Shown: one piece after another, positions 16,797 through 25,678 of the stretch
Layout: every line of letters begins with the position of its first letter
Numbering within the stretch: position 1 is the stretch's first letter
DNA from: an uncultured bacterium
Lineage (GTDB): Bacteria > Patescibacteriota > Minisyncoccia > Phycocordibacterales > CAIZLB01
Assembly: GCA_903936565.1 (NCBI GenBank)
Contig: CAIZVZ010000009.1
Location: forward strand, 1-44,839
Direction: 5' to 3'
Length of the DNA: 44,839 bases
Made by a program: the position numbers and the translations under genes
The notes under the pieces: generated by a model
The model's database searches: none
Told to the model about the DNA's origin: nothing
The model's input: the letters and a program-made list of their open reading frames with translations, nothing else

Positions 16797-17159
16797 CTAG
16801 CACCATTTAATCTTCACATAACTCAAACATAGGGCTACTAATTCTAGAAAAGCCACCCACATACGAACATGTGACAACTGAAAGAGCGGCCTAGCAACTG
16901 GAATTTCTATAACAGACCCTGTAACATTAACATTCTTTTGTATTGGAATTACTGTTATCTGTGGCGGTCTACATACAGGGTCAATAGTCAGAGAAATATT
17001 TCTTGAATCTCTAATTACTTCAAATACGCGCCTCACTACAGGTAAGACATCCTTACTACCTCCATCCATGAAAAAAGAAGGATTTAGCGTAAATCCCAGA
17101 TTTAATGCAACAACCATAATAGCAATACCTATTAAGATTAAAATTGATCTTCTTTTCAT
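16797..17159 (-). CDS. Hypothetical membrane-anchored protein
   Basis: A 120-residue protein with an N-terminal membrane segment (ILILIGIAIMVVALNLGFTL), an extracytoplasmic middle with one short basic stretch and a second hydrophobic segment near the end (MWVAFLELVALCLSYV). The middle contains alternating beta-like residues (NISLTIDPVCRPPQITVIPI). It is not recognised. It lies alone on the minus strand, divergent from the regulator gene at 17299. Confidence 0.5.
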   Translation of the reverse strand: MKRRSILILIGIAIMVVALNLGFTLNPSFFMDGGSKDVLPVVRRVFEVIRDSRNISLTIDPVCRPPQITVIPIQKNVNVTGSVIEIPVARPLFQLSHVRMWVAFLELVALCLSYVKIKWC

Positions 17160-17262
17160 AATTAAAGTATCCCACGAAAAATATTTTAGTTACAACCTAA
17201 ATTTTATCTTCTAAGCAATATGGCTTGAAACAATATTTTTGTCAGTTTTAAAATAACTTAAT

Positions 17263-17292
17263 TTGGTTATTTTTACATTTTACTGATATAAT
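17263..17292 (+). promoter_or_regulatory. Promoter of the winged-helix regulator, leaderless
   Basis: TTGGTT (17263-17268), an 18-base spacer and a consensus TATAAT (17287-17292), which ends 6 bases before the ATG. Confidence 0.6.
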
Positions 17293-17298
17293 TAACAA

Positions 17299-18054
17299 AT
17301 GATTAATGAACTAGAATTATCTTCTAACGAAAGGAAATTATTAGCCTCCCTCACCCTCCCCGGAACTCTCGCTACCCTAACCCGCCGTCTATCTACACCT
17401 AGAAGCACCGTTGAATACAACATCAGCAAATTACTCACAAAAAAAATAATAGGTTTCTCCCTCCGCAAGAAAAGAAAAATATACAATATAGTCGACCAAA
17501 AAAACATCCAAAAGACCCTCCCCCCATCCCACATCACTAAACTCGGCCCCATCACCATATACTCTGGCCACAAGGCAATCGAAACCCTCTGGCAGGAAGT
17601 CGCAAGGCAATCCAAAGGAAGCAGACTCACTGGCATTCAACCCAGCAAGTCATTCAAAGAAGCGATTAAGAAGTCATCAAAAGAAGTCGTTCAAAGCGTC
17701 AGCCAAACCATAACTGACAAAAAATTTATCGTAGATAGCATTGTTCATGGAGATCATCTTCGAAGTGTATTTAATCAATACTCTGGAAACGATACCAAAT
17801 CCGTCGCCAAGGCATTCACAGGCAGACTAGAAGACATTGTCAAAGTTGACCCAAGTTTTCTTGATGAGAAGTCTGAGATGTTTATGATTGGTAATTTTTC
17901 ATTTTTTATCGACTGGTTCAAGGAAGTTGCAATAAAGATTGAAAATCAAAATATTAATCACCTGTTATTGTCACTCTACCAAGCCACCAAGGCTTATGGT
18001 AAAAGGTATGAGCAAAGCAGGGATATTGAGAGGATTATCGAAGGGATAAAATAA
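17299..18054 (+). CDS. TrmB-like winged-helix transcriptional regulator
   Basis: The 251-residue product begins with a winged helix-turn-helix (about 8-65; ERKLLASLTLPGTLATLTRRLSTPRSTVEYNISKLLTKKIIGF). The basic wing KKRKIYNIV follows. The remaining 180 residues are alpha/beta with an Ile-rich middle and resemble the effector part of TrmB-like regulators seen in CPR and archaea, but no ligand motif can be read. The promoter predicts a leaderless transcript. It is convergent with the UMF1-type transporter gene, 20 bases apart. Confidence 0.6.
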   Translation: MINELELSSNERKLLASLTLPGTLATLTRRLSTPRSTVEYNISKLLTKKIIGFSLRKKRKIYNIVDQKNIQKTLPPSHITKLGPITIYSGHKAIETLWQEVARQSKGSRLTGIQPSKSFKEAIKKSSKEVVQSVSQTITDKKFIVDSIVHGDHLRSVFNQYSGNDTKSVAKAFTGRLEDIVKVDPSFLDEKSEMFMIGNFSFFIDWFKEVAIKIENQNINHLLLSLYQATKAYGKRYEQSRDIERIIEGIK

Positions 18055-18074
18055 GTTCTAAAACGGAGAGCTGC

Positions 18075-19304
18075 CTACCTCCCACGATCCCCCTTCACCC
18101 TCACCAGCGCCACTAGCCCAATCACAATGAATACTGTGACTGCCAGCGTCGCATACCTATACCTGTCGCTACCAATAGACACAAGGCTTGTTGCAACCAA
18201 TCCCCAAACAACTGGACCCACAAAAGAAGAAGCTCTTTCTACCAAACCAAAATATGCAAATGCAAGATTATGACCTTGAGCTGGAGCTAGATACGACATT
18301 ACAGATCTAGAAACTGCCCAATTTGAACCAAACCAAAATCCCATGATGGTGGTCACGATTACAAACAAAGTAAAATTAGTTATGAATCCAACAAGCGGTA
18401 GAATTAAAATCCAGCCCGATATTATAAAAACCAACGTCCTCTTGTGTCCAAATTTATCTGCAATCATTCCAGACACCAGGCCGCCAATACCAGATGTCAC
18501 CAAGATTCCCAAAAGAATACATGTCTTTATCGTATCGGGCAATCCCCAAACTTGCTGCATGAAGATGGGAAAGTTATTTGATGCAGTTAGTATTGCATCA
18601 TTGAATAAAAAGTATGCGAGCATAAATAATGCTACCCCAGGAAACAAAAATAGTTTTTTTGTTTCCGAGATCATATTTTTAAATTCAGGTTTAAACTTAA
18701 ATATTGTCTTTTCTTTTTTAGGTTCTCTAAACCAAATAAGCATAGGCATCGCGAATATTGTAAAAGCAATAACAGCGGGTAGCAGTGCTTCCGCTCGAGC
18801 ATCTCCGCCAAATATACTTAGAGATCCATTTGAAAAAGGTAAAGCCAAAACCAAACCTATAAATTGACCGAGGTAGTTCGCTCCAATTCCTAAACCAGAT
18901 ATTTTGCCAACCTTCTCTGGTGTAGAGACATCATTCATGAGCGGCGTGTAAAATGTGAAAGTCAGAAGATATACATATAACCCGAGAGTAAATAAAATTA
19001 AAGCGGAAATTTCATTATTATATACGGCAGACAAAGCACAGGCTCCATATAGAATTGAAGTTCCCAGTGTTGTATATCTAAGTCCCGTAATACGTCTAAA
19101 ATGCTTATCAAGTAGAAATCCCGTTACTGGGACGGTTGCGAGAAGTAGAAGGGTTGCAATCGTAAATGTTAAGTTGAAATAAATATCTGGTATTCCCCTA
19201 TTCACAATAATCCACTGAGCGAAGTACAAGAAAAATACTATTGAGACAATTGAATTCGCAAAATCATAAAGTATCCATAGGATTATGTTTTTCTTAGTGT
19301 TCAT
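18075..19304 (-). CDS. UMF1-family MFS transporter
   Basis: A 409-residue integral membrane protein with about 12 hydrophobic segments. The opening NIILWILYDFANSIVSIVFFLYFAQWI carries the 'YDFANS' motif of the UMF1/Atg22-like branch of the major facilitator superfamily. Further matches are GKISGLGIGANYLGQFIGLVLALP and a central loop IADKFGHKRTLV, the usual MFS loop motif. Substrate unknown; amino-acid or small-metabolite efflux is inferred from relatives. It is monocistronic. Confidence 0.88.
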   Translation of the reverse strand: MNTKKNIILWILYDFANSIVSIVFFLYFAQWIIVNRGIPDIYFNLTFTIATLLLLATVPVTGFLLDKHFRRITGLRYTTLGTSILYGACALSAVYNNEISALILFTLGLYVYLLTFTFYTPLMNDVSTPEKVGKISGLGIGANYLGQFIGLVLALPFSNGSLSIFGGDARAEALLPAVIAFTIFAMPMLIWFREPKKEKTIFKFKPEFKNMISETKKLFLFPGVALFMLAYFLFNDAILTASNNFPIFMQQVWGLPDTIKTCILLGILVTSGIGGLVSGMIADKFGHKRTLVFIISGWILILPLVGFITNFTLFVIVTTIMGFWFGSNWAVSRSVMSYLAPAQGHNLAFAYFGLVERASSFVGPVVWGLVATSLVSIGSDRYRYATLAVTVFIVIGLVALVRVKGDRGR

Positions 19305-19385
19305 TGGGTTTTGACGATATTCAAGCAGTTATTTTTTCATGCTTCTGAAGTCTATATTATAGCAATAATATATAAATCACCCAAA

Positions 19386-19925
19386 CTAGACCCGCTCTGG
19401 TTTCAGTGACCTTAAATCTTCTTCACTAGCAATACCTATGCCATACAAAACCCTGTCTTCCCTACTACTATTTGTAAAAAGTGTTATATGCGGAAAGGGC
19501 AAGACAAAATTAGTATCAAGTAGCTCGTTCAACCTTACATAAAATTTATTAGCATCATCCAGCTCTATTAATTCAATGATTGATTCCCTTTTTTCTTCTT
19601 CAAAATCAGCGGTTTTTGGATATGTTTTTGATACATAATAATATTCGTCTTTCAGCATAAAGTTCCAGGAAAATTCATTTACCAAGTTTTCTATTTTTAA
19701 AAGTATCTTCGTTTGATCACCCATACTTAATTGCGAGATATTTTCTTTAATTATTTCTCCCATTGAATTTCCAATCAACGTGATATGAAATTCATCTTTC
19801 GGTAAAAGTTTTCTACTCAAAGCTTCTCCACTCACTTTGTCTATGGCTGATCTTTCTACTTCGATATTTAGAAGTAGCGTTATCTTTTCTTTGTTAAATG
19901 TAACTGAAATCATTTTTTTATTCAA
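19386..19925 (-). CDS. 2H phosphoesterase-like protein
   Basis: A 179-residue protein with two HxT motifs, FHITLIG (His47, Thr49) and FPHITLFT (His146, Thr148), about 100 residues apart. This is the hallmark of the 2H phosphoesterase superfamily (RNA ligase/cyclic phosphodiesterase fold), whose members open 2',3'-cyclic phosphates or 2'-5' bonds. The family is inferred from these motifs only. Its start overlaps the end of the Nudix gene by 8 bases, so they form a translationally coupled pair, suggesting linked nucleotide or RNA-end chemistry. Confidence 0.65.
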   Translation of the reverse strand: MNKKMISVTFNKEKITLLLNIEVERSAIDKVSGEALSRKLLPKDEFHITLIGNSMGEIIKENISQLSMGDQTKILLKIENLVNEFSWNFMLKDEYYYVSKTYPKTADFEEEKRESIIELIELDDANKFYVRLNELLDTNFVLPFPHITLFTNSSREDRVLYGIGIASEEDLRSLKPERV

Positions 19926-20322
19926 AATACTTCTCTAACGCGTTGAAGTGTCCAATTGAACTCTTCAACTCCTTATAACTTTCTTTATCAACCCATCTGT
20001 AATCGCCATGTTCATCACTCATTTTCAATTCTCCACTTACGTATTCACACTTATATCCGACAAGAAATATCGTCTGACCTGCATATTTATACCCCTCTCC
20101 TATGGTAAATGTCCAAGTACAGAATGGATCATTTATTTTTATTTGCAAACCAGTTTCTTCCAAAACCTCTCGAGCAAGTGCTGATTTTAAGTCGGTTTCA
20201 TTGGTTTGAATTCTTCCCCCTGGGATATCTAATCTTCCAGTGTCAGGCTTGAACAAGACAAGAACCTTGCCGTCCTTTTCAATGAAAGCCTTTTGTCCAA
20301 CAGTAAATTGCATGTTGTTCAT
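19918..20322 (-). CDS. Nudix hydrolase
   Basis: A 134-residue protein of the Nudix superfamily, which hydrolyses nucleoside diphosphates linked to another moiety. The Nudix box is GGRIQTNETDLKSALAREVLEETGL (about 35-59), with the catalytic REVLEETG intact and the spacing between the first Glu and REVLEE one residue longer than the consensus. The N-terminus (FTVGQKAFIEKDGKVLVLF) fits the fold. Its 3' end overlaps the 2H phosphoesterase gene, and a zinc-ribbon gene is 8 bases upstream. Confidence 0.9.
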   Translation of the reverse strand: MNNMQFTVGQKAFIEKDGKVLVLFKPDTGRLDIPGGRIQTNETDLKSALAREVLEETGLQIKINDPFCTWTFTIGEGYKYAGQTIFLVGYKCEYVSGELKMSDEHGDYRWVDKESYKELKSSIGHFNALEKYFE

Positions 20323-20330
20323 AATAATGT

Positions 20331-20504
20331 TTATTTTTTAATAATTTTCTTTACTATTTTCTTAACCGGAACCTCAGTCGTCACCCAAACATCGCAATTT
20401 TTGCAGGTATATATTGCTCTATCATAAACAAGTCCATTCTTTGAATTATGACTTTTATCCTTCTTTGTAGCCTTAAGTGTTTTATCACATTTTAAGCATT
20501 TCAT
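20331..20504 (-). CDS. Small zinc-ribbon protein
   Basis: Not in the ORF track. The ATG at 20504 opens 57 residues beginning MKCLKCDKTLKATKKDK and containing YTCKNCDVWVTTEVP, so two CxxC pairs about 30 residues apart form a likely four-cysteine zinc ribbon. The end is Lys-rich (KKIVKKIIKK), suggesting nucleic-acid contact. It is first of three minus-strand genes (zinc ribbon, Nudix, 2H phosphoesterase) with a spacer of 8 bases to the Nudix gene. Confidence 0.7.
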   Translation of the reverse strand: MKCLKCDKTLKATKKDKSHNSKNGLVYDRAIYTCKNCDVWVTTEVPVKKIVKKIIKK

Positions 20505-20564
20505 AAGGAGAATATTAGCATAAAACCATAATATTTATAACAGCGCCAAAAATAGCCTAACACC

Positions 20565-21731
20565 TTACTTACCACCCAACCTACCCTTATCATTCTTAAA
20601 ATGCTTGAGGTACGCAACCACGATAAAACAGATAATAACCAGAAGGAACCATGATGTTATCTTGTGAAAACTTACCATATTCCATTCGTGAATTTGTCCA
20701 GGATACTTCCACGCCCCATAAAATGTCGCCATGTTTTCTGCTATCCAAACAAAGAATCCAATTAGCACAAAACTAATTATAATTGGCATTTTATACTCCT
20801 TTGTAGTTATCGTGTAAAAAACATTGGTCTTATAATAATAAATTATGAATATAGCTAAAAATAAAAATATTCGGAAATCATAGATAAAGTGATTTGTGAA
20901 GAAATTTAAATATATTGCCACGCAAAGCATCACACTCGCTTTATATGATGGATGATTAACAAGCCTTAGCTTCATTATTTTCCAAGCATGCGCAACATAA
21001 CTTCCCACAGCCGCATACATAAATCCACTATATAATGGCACTCCCATTATTTTCAAATACCCAGCTTCTGGATATGACCAGGATCCTACTGCGGGATTTG
21101 TTTTGAATATTTCCAGGCAAAGGCCGATGATATGAAATAAGAATATCGTCTTAGCCTCATCTTTGGTTTCAAGTTTAAAAGCAACTAATCCGACCTGAAC
21201 TAAGACTGCGGCAATGAATAATAAATCATATCTTGGTAGCCCCCAAATTGAGACATAATTTGAAGCAAATAATATCAAGATAAAGAGAATTGGGAAAAGT
21301 ATTGCTCTTAATTCTTTTAGGGTGAAAATGAATAACTCTCTAATTAAAAATTTAAAATCAAAAACTTTTATATTTCTAATAAACCAGGCAGCTGTGATAA
21401 ACATGAGTATTCCAAAGATTCCGAAAAATAAATCCGCCAAGTCAAATGCCCTGTTACTTGAAAGAACCTGTAGTGACTCATCGATAAACGCATAGGCAAT
21501 GGCTATAGTTGGACCAATGGGAGCCATTCTACCAAAGACTGGTACCCTTTTCCGATTGAATGCATAATGAGCGATAAGACCCAATAATCCAAATAATACA
21601 AAGTGCCCTATCGAGTCATAGAATGGTATGGACTTTATTTCTGTTGGAATTAAATGATTATATGCGAGAAAACTCACAGTAATAAGAAATAGGACGAAGA
21701 TAGTGAGCAGGTATTTGGTTTTTTTGTGCAT
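20565..21731 (-). CDS. VanZ-like / DUF817 fusion membrane protein
   Basis: A 388-residue polytopic membrane protein with two parts. Residues 1-120 form a VanZ-like unit of four segments, with the conserved DSIGHFVLFGLLG and AYAFIDESLQVLSSNRAFDLADLFFG. Residues 130-385 match the DUF817 pattern, about eight segments with TNPAVGSWSYPEAGYLKIMGVPLYSGFMYAAVGSY and NHFIYDFR. VanZ-like proteins influence sensitivity to cell-wall antibiotics; DUF817 has no known function. I infer a fusion, since no stop or frameshift separates the parts. Confidence 0.82.
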   Translation of the reverse strand: MHKKTKYLLTIFVLFLITVSFLAYNHLIPTEIKSIPFYDSIGHFVLFGLLGLIAHYAFNRKRVPVFGRMAPIGPTIAIAYAFIDESLQVLSSNRAFDLADLFFGIFGILMFITAAWFIRNIKVFDFKFLIRELFIFTLKELRAILFPILFILILFASNYVSIWGLPRYDLLFIAAVLVQVGLVAFKLETKDEAKTIFLFHIIGLCLEIFKTNPAVGSWSYPEAGYLKIMGVPLYSGFMYAAVGSYVAHAWKIMKLRLVNHPSYKASVMLCVAIYLNFFTNHFIYDFRIFLFLAIFIIYYYKTNVFYTITTKEYKMPIIISFVLIGFFVWIAENMATFYGAWKYPGQIHEWNMVSFHKITSWFLLVIICFIVVAYLKHFKNDKGRLGGK

Positions 21732-21844
21732 ATGATTTATTGCCTTACAAAGCCTTGCTGTAGCTGGTTTAAATTAGAACCACTATCTACAAGCTACTTG
21801 AGGATATCAGCACTCAACCTATTTATCAACTCAAAATCATCACA

Positions 21845-21891
21845 AAAGAAAAACCCGCCTGTCACACGGGTTAATCGGTGTTGGCGGGGTT
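21845..21891 (-). terminator. Intrinsic terminator of the receiver-domain gene
   Basis: On the minus strand AACCCCGCC pairs with GGCGGGTT around a loop that holds a second small hairpin, followed by TTTCTTTTG. It lies 23 bases after the gene. Confidence 0.8.
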
Positions 21892-21913
21892 AGGTGTTGA
21901 GTTAGATGTTAGC

Positions 21914-22429
21914 TTAGCAAGCACCATGCAGGCCCGCAGCAATGACTTGAGCTAACGTAACAGCAAAGCCATAGTCAGGTTTGGCCTTTTTACCCAAGTG
22001 TAACGCCGTGAATAAGGCGTTGTTAATGCGGTCCCCAGAAAAAACATTCGCAAGAATCAGCTTCCAGACCTCTGGATCCTTCTTATCTCCCGGAAAGTTT
22101 TCAGTTGGGTAACTGAGCCGAACATATTCCTTACCGTGACCCTTGTGCCCACCTGATATAATGGTGGCAGGAATATTCCAAGCCCACGCTTCGTGCGCCA
22201 CACGATAACCAGCTTGGTCATCCTCCATCTCCATGTCCGTAAGAACAAGATCAATGAGAGATGCGTGGGATCTCAACGCCGCAATCGCTTCCTCGGCTGA
22301 TTCAAAACGCAACACTGACACGTTAAGCAAGGTTTCAAAGACGGCAATTGTTGCCGCGTTGCGATTTTCTACATGGTCATCAACAATGGCGATAACCCTA
22401 ACTTTACTCATCAATTCTGTATTATCCAT
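21914..22429 (-). CDS. Response-regulator receiver-like protein
   Basis: A protein of about 171 residues with a receiver-type fold: VIAIVDDHVENR (acidic pair after beta1), LIDLVLTDMEMEDDQAG (probable phospho-acceptor Asp) and IPATIISGGHKGHGKEY (beta4). The conserved Lys after beta5 is not clear and no output domain follows, so it is a stand-alone or degenerate receiver. I start it at ATG 22429, because the track start at 22474 is a TTG inside the loop of a 5'-UTR hairpin. GC is visibly higher than in neighbours. No histidine kinase is nearby. Own promoter and terminator. Confidence 0.7.
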   Translation of the reverse strand: MDNTELMSKVRVIAIVDDHVENRNAATIAVFETLLNVSVLRFESAEEAIAALRSHASLIDLVLTDMEMEDDQAGYRVAHEAWAWNIPATIISGGHKGHGKEYVRLSYPTENFPGDKKDPEVWKLILANVFSGDRINNALFTALHLGKKAKPDYGFAVTLAQVIAAGLHGAC

Positions 22430-22454
22430 GGTTCTGTTTGGTTTGGTTTGGTTT

Positions 22455-22508
22455 AATTTAACTACATCTTTCAAAGCACAAATATGCCCTCAAAGATGCA
22501 GTTAAATT
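22455..22508 (-). promoter_or_regulatory. 17-bp hairpin in the 5'-UTR of the receiver gene
   Basis: On the minus strand AATTTAACTGCATCTTT pairs with AAAGATGTAGTTAAATT (one G-U pair) around a 20-base loop. It starts about 13 bases after the predicted transcription start. The following linker is an AAACC repeat without Shine-Dalgarno, up to the ATG at 22429. Confidence 0.75.
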
Positions 22509-22527
22509 TACAAAGAACTAGGCAGAC

Positions 22528-22555
22528 ACTATAACACAATTATGGGTAATGTAAA
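22528..22555 (-). promoter_or_regulatory. Sigma-70 promoter of the receiver gene
   Basis: Minus strand TTTACA (22555-22550), a 16-base spacer and TATAGT (22533-22528). Confidence 0.65.
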
Positions 22556-22559
22556 GAAG

Positions 22560-23498
22560 TTAAAACAGAAACTCTCCCTTAACATACCCATCCAACACCC
22601 CTAGATGTTGCTCACTCAACCACCTCAAATCATCTCTTGCCCATGTTGACCTCATAACAGCGGTCAGGAACAGCAAGGAGTGGAGATATATAAATTCTCT
22701 ATCAACCTGCGACACTTCTCCATAGCCATTTAATAAATGTTCAAACGTTTCACTATTTGAAATGTTTTGCTTCATTATGAGCCAATACATAATTTGTCCC
22801 AGATCTGCCATATCATGTCCCTTCATAGCATTGTCAAAATCAAACACCCCACTCACTTCCCCACTATCGTCTACATTAATATTTGAAAGATGATAATCCC
22901 AGTGTAGTGGAACAAAACGAAAATCAGGGTAAGTATTGTAAAGCTCTTGTAATCTTTGAAACTTTTTTGTAAGAAAATCGAATGCCTCTTCGTTAACGAT
23001 TTCTTTGATTGCTATTAGATATTTATTAATTCGTATGCCTGTCCATTCAATCCACTCCTTTTCTGAAGTTATTTCATGTTTTTCATGAGTCCAGAATTTA
23101 GGAATTTCCAAATCATGTATTCGCTTTAGTACCACCCCTATGCTGTTTAGAATCGTTAAATGCTTTTCCTTGGATACTGTCTCCCAGACCTCTGTGGCAG
23201 TGTAGCCGGGTAAGCAATCCATTATTGTATAACCACCCTCTGTTTCATTTTCTAATATATAAGTATGTGGAGATGGGATATTGTGGTCACTTACGTAATT
23301 TGATATTTTTGCACTTTTTTCAACTTTTAGTTTAACCTTTTCGGGAAAGAATTTTACAGCCAGGATTTTATCAGGGTTATTTATCTCAACTTTATAGACG
23401 TGACTTTGCAAGCCAGTTGAGAACTTTGTCGCTGATTTAATTATAGCTGTGGGGAAACACTGCTGAATTACGGTGGTGATTTTTTCTTGATGGGGCAT
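22560..23498 (-). CDS. Aminoglycoside phosphotransferase-fold kinase
   Basis: A 312-residue member of the APH/choline-kinase family. The catalytic loop is PLHWDYHLSNINVDD (HxDxxxxN) followed by the metal-binding DFDNAMKGHDMADLG. The N-lobe shows KILAVKFFPEKVKLKVEKSAKISNYV and the hinge YTIMDCLPGY. Members phosphorylate small molecules, including amino sugars and choline; resistance cannot be claimed from the motif. It is monocistronic, followed upstream by the divergently composed receiver gene. Confidence 0.85.
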   Translation of the reverse strand: MPHQEKITTVIQQCFPTAIIKSATKFSTGLQSHVYKVEINNPDKILAVKFFPEKVKLKVEKSAKISNYVSDHNIPSPHTYILENETEGGYTIMDCLPGYTATEVWETVSKEKHLTILNSIGVVLKRIHDLEIPKFWTHEKHEITSEKEWIEWTGIRINKYLIAIKEIVNEEAFDFLTKKFQRLQELYNTYPDFRFVPLHWDYHLSNINVDDSGEVSGVFDFDNAMKGHDMADLGQIMYWLIMKQNISNSETFEHLLNGYGEVSQVDREFIYLHSLLFLTAVMRSTWARDDLRWLSEQHLGVLDGYVKGEFLF

Positions 23499-23616
23499 GA
23501 GTTAAATATAGCACATTTGACGTAAGTCGACTCGCGCCACGGTAATTCCTGATTAAGTAAACGGAAAGACCCCTTCAAAAACATTTAACTAGGAAATTAG
23601 GGAGCGATACATAAAA

Positions 23617-24795
23617 TTAGTGCCCATGACTATGCCCAGCATGCTCCAAAGCATGTCTTTCTTTCTCAATCAAAGTCGCGTCAACTTTTCTTTTGTTTTT
23701 TCTCGTCAACATCCACATGGAAACCATTGTAGTAATCGGAACCGCCAGCACAAGTCCGATACTTCCTATCATTGTACGGACAATCTCTGTTGAAAATATC
23801 TCTCTATTCATTGTAACCCACACACTATCAGTTCCACCCTGAGTAAACAGCAACAGTAGCGGTAGAGATACACCGACGTATGCAATTGCAAGCGTATTAA
23901 CGAGTGCACCAATATGTTCACGTCCAATTCTGATAGCTCTTTGATATATAGTTTTTTTCTCCACGTTAGGCGCAATACGAAGTAACTCTTCAACAGAAAT
24001 CGCTTGCCCAATTGCAATATCGTACAGAACACCAAGAAGACCAATCATTATTCCCCCAAGCAAGAGCCCAATAACATCGATACCTCCTCTGGAATTAAAA
24101 TTAACATAGATAACTTCTTCAGTATTGAAACCTGTCAGCTTGGTAAATGACACCGCCCAATAAGCCAAAAGGCCCGTTACAGAAACTGTAAGAATCATTC
24201 CGAGTACGGCAGAAGATGTTGTTTTATTAAAACCGTGCGTAATGTATGATCCGACAATTATTATTAGAGATGACACTCCAATTGTAACCAACAGTGGTGA
24301 AAATCCATGCAATATTCCCGGCAGAAGAACGTAAACAATTAACAATAAACTACCAACCAAACTTATAATACCTCTAATACCTTGTATTCCTCCAAAGATC
24401 AGTACAGCAAGCAAAAACATACCAATAAGAATCATTAACTGAGGAATTCTATATGGCTCTTCTACGGAATAATAATTTGTTCCATCGAATGAACCTGTTG
24501 TGTGTTTTAAATAAAAAACTTCATTCTTTTTTAAATCTATATAATCATTCTCTAGAGTTATCTCTTTACCCCTTTCGTCACCCTCAAGAATCCTTACCTT
24601 TATTGTCTGATTATTATGCTCTGTGTCCGTACCAGGAATATTCTTGATTTCTGACTTCACAACCTCTAACACTTTGGCTTTGCTGATGGTCTGCACATCG
24701 ACAACAGCCTCAATATCTTGCTGTGCATAAACAGAACTAAAGAGAGAGAAAAATACAATAAGGAACAATAGACTTGCAAGAAGATTTTTTTTCAT
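23617..24795 (-). CDS. YibE/F-like membrane protein
   Basis: A protein of about 392 residues, starting at MKKNLLASLLF (24795) because this gives a proper signal peptide ending SVYAQQ; the track adds 14 unlikely residues. An extracytoplasmic beta-rich region (about 25-115) precedes seven or eight membrane segments with YibE/F-type sequence, including GGIDVIGLLLGGIMIGLLGVLYDIAIGQA and NTLAIAYVGVSLPLLLLF. The C-terminus is His-rich (HALEHAGHSHGH), which could bind metal. The family's function is not established. Confidence 0.88.
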   Translation of the reverse strand: MKKNLLASLLFLIVFFSLFSSVYAQQDIEAVVDVQTISKAKVLEVVKSEIKNIPGTDTEHNNQTIKVRILEGDERGKEITLENDYIDLKKNEVFYLKHTTGSFDGTNYYSVEEPYRIPQLMILIGMFLLAVLIFGGIQGIRGIISLVGSLLLIVYVLLPGILHGFSPLLVTIGVSSLIIIVGSYITHGFNKTTSSAVLGMILTVSVTGLLAYWAVSFTKLTGFNTEEVIYVNFNSRGGIDVIGLLLGGIMIGLLGVLYDIAIGQAISVEELLRIAPNVEKKTIYQRAIRIGREHIGALVNTLAIAYVGVSLPLLLLFTQGGTDSVWVTMNREIFSTEIVRTMIGSIGLVLAVPITTMVSMWMLTRKNKRKVDATLIEKERHALEHAGHSHGH

Positions 24796-24923
24796 TTTCA
24801 ATATTTTAACTTTTATTACATGTTTTGCACACTCCAAAAAAATCCAGTGAATGTTCTAATGTCTCCTTAAATTTAGGGTATTGGAGTTTATTATAATAAT
24901 GAATTAATTTTTAAATAGGTGTA

Positions 24924-25490
24924 TCACCTACCTTTTACCTGATCCAAATCAATTAAGGCTTGCTTGATCAGCTCAGGACTTAGACTATTTATGAGAACTT
25001 CCTTCAATTCATTGAATCCTGACATGTGCTTGTGTATTGGTATTCTCTGTCTTTTGGTTTCAATATAAAACTGTAGAGCTGCCTTTGAGAATGTGACCTT
25101 GATTACATCTTTCCACAGCACCGACTTTGGCTTACCTAATGCGCCTTGATATATAATTTTCGAGCTATCAAAAATAGCTCGGGCATTTCTCTCATAAAGG
25201 ATGAGCCAAATTGATACGCTATAAAAAAACAAAGAAGCAATTATAGCAACGACAATATCGTACAATTCAGGGTTCTGTATACCTGGAATACCGTAAATAG
25301 AAGAGAAAGTTAACAGAAGAACAATAGCTGTGGTGAACCAAAAAAACAACCACGCAATAAACTTGTAACCTTTTGCAGGTCTCATAACCTTCATGCCTTG
25401 AGAATTAATTTTTGCAGATGTCGGCTTACTTAACCAGCGCATTGCAAAAGCAACCGCAAGCGTAATTAGAATATTTGATCCTATTAACAT
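24924..25490 (-). CDS. Membrane protein with PH-like C-terminal domain
   Basis: A 188-residue protein with three hydrophobic segments (about 3-20, 45-68, 80-100) followed by a soluble domain (about 105-185; ARAIFDSSKIIYQGALGKPKSVLWKDVIKVTFSKAALQFYIETKRQRIPIH). The strand pattern and WKDV.KV wording resemble bacterial PH-like domains. Function unknown. It lies alone between YibE/F and the phosphatase gene, in a direct-repeat region. Confidence 0.6.
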   Translation of the reverse strand: MLIGSNILITLAVAFAMRWLSKPTSAKINSQGMKVMRPAKGYKFIAWLFFWFTTAIVLLLTFSSIYGIPGIQNPELYDIVVAIIASLFFYSVSIWLILYERNARAIFDSSKIIYQGALGKPKSVLWKDVIKVTFSKAALQFYIETKRQRIPIHKHMSGFNELKEVLINSLSPELIKQALIDLDQVKGR

Positions 25491-25568
25491 AGAGGATATT
25501 ATACATTATTGAAAATAAGTAATAAAGTACGTTTCTAACTCTATTATGAATTTGCGGGGTAGCTCATT

Positions 25569-25640
25569 CTAGAATCTTTTGGTTCATCGCCCTGTAAATA
25601 TCTGTTTAATAATTAAATTATCTCGATGCAACAAGAGTCA
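25569..25640. repeat. Diverged direct repeat, copy A
   Basis: This stretch beginning CTAGAATCTTTTGGTTCA closely resembles 26605-26680 (CTAGAACCTTTTGGTTCA...GCCCTGTAA). Each copy starts with a small hairpin (GAACC/GGTTC in copy B). The two copies bracket the phosphatase gene. Confidence 0.6.
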
Positions 25641-25678
25641 TTATTAGACAGGGCGTACATCATATAAAACAACAAAAA

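Noticed and set aside
22430-22474. Track start (TTG) of the receiver-domain ORF
   Set aside because: The TTG is inside the loop of a 17-bp hairpin and the extra residues are coded by an AAACC repeat; the ATG at 22429 is better.
22560-23498. Antibiotic resistance by the APH-like kinase
   Set aside because: The fold motif also occurs in choline, homoserine and other kinases; no resistance-specific feature can be read.
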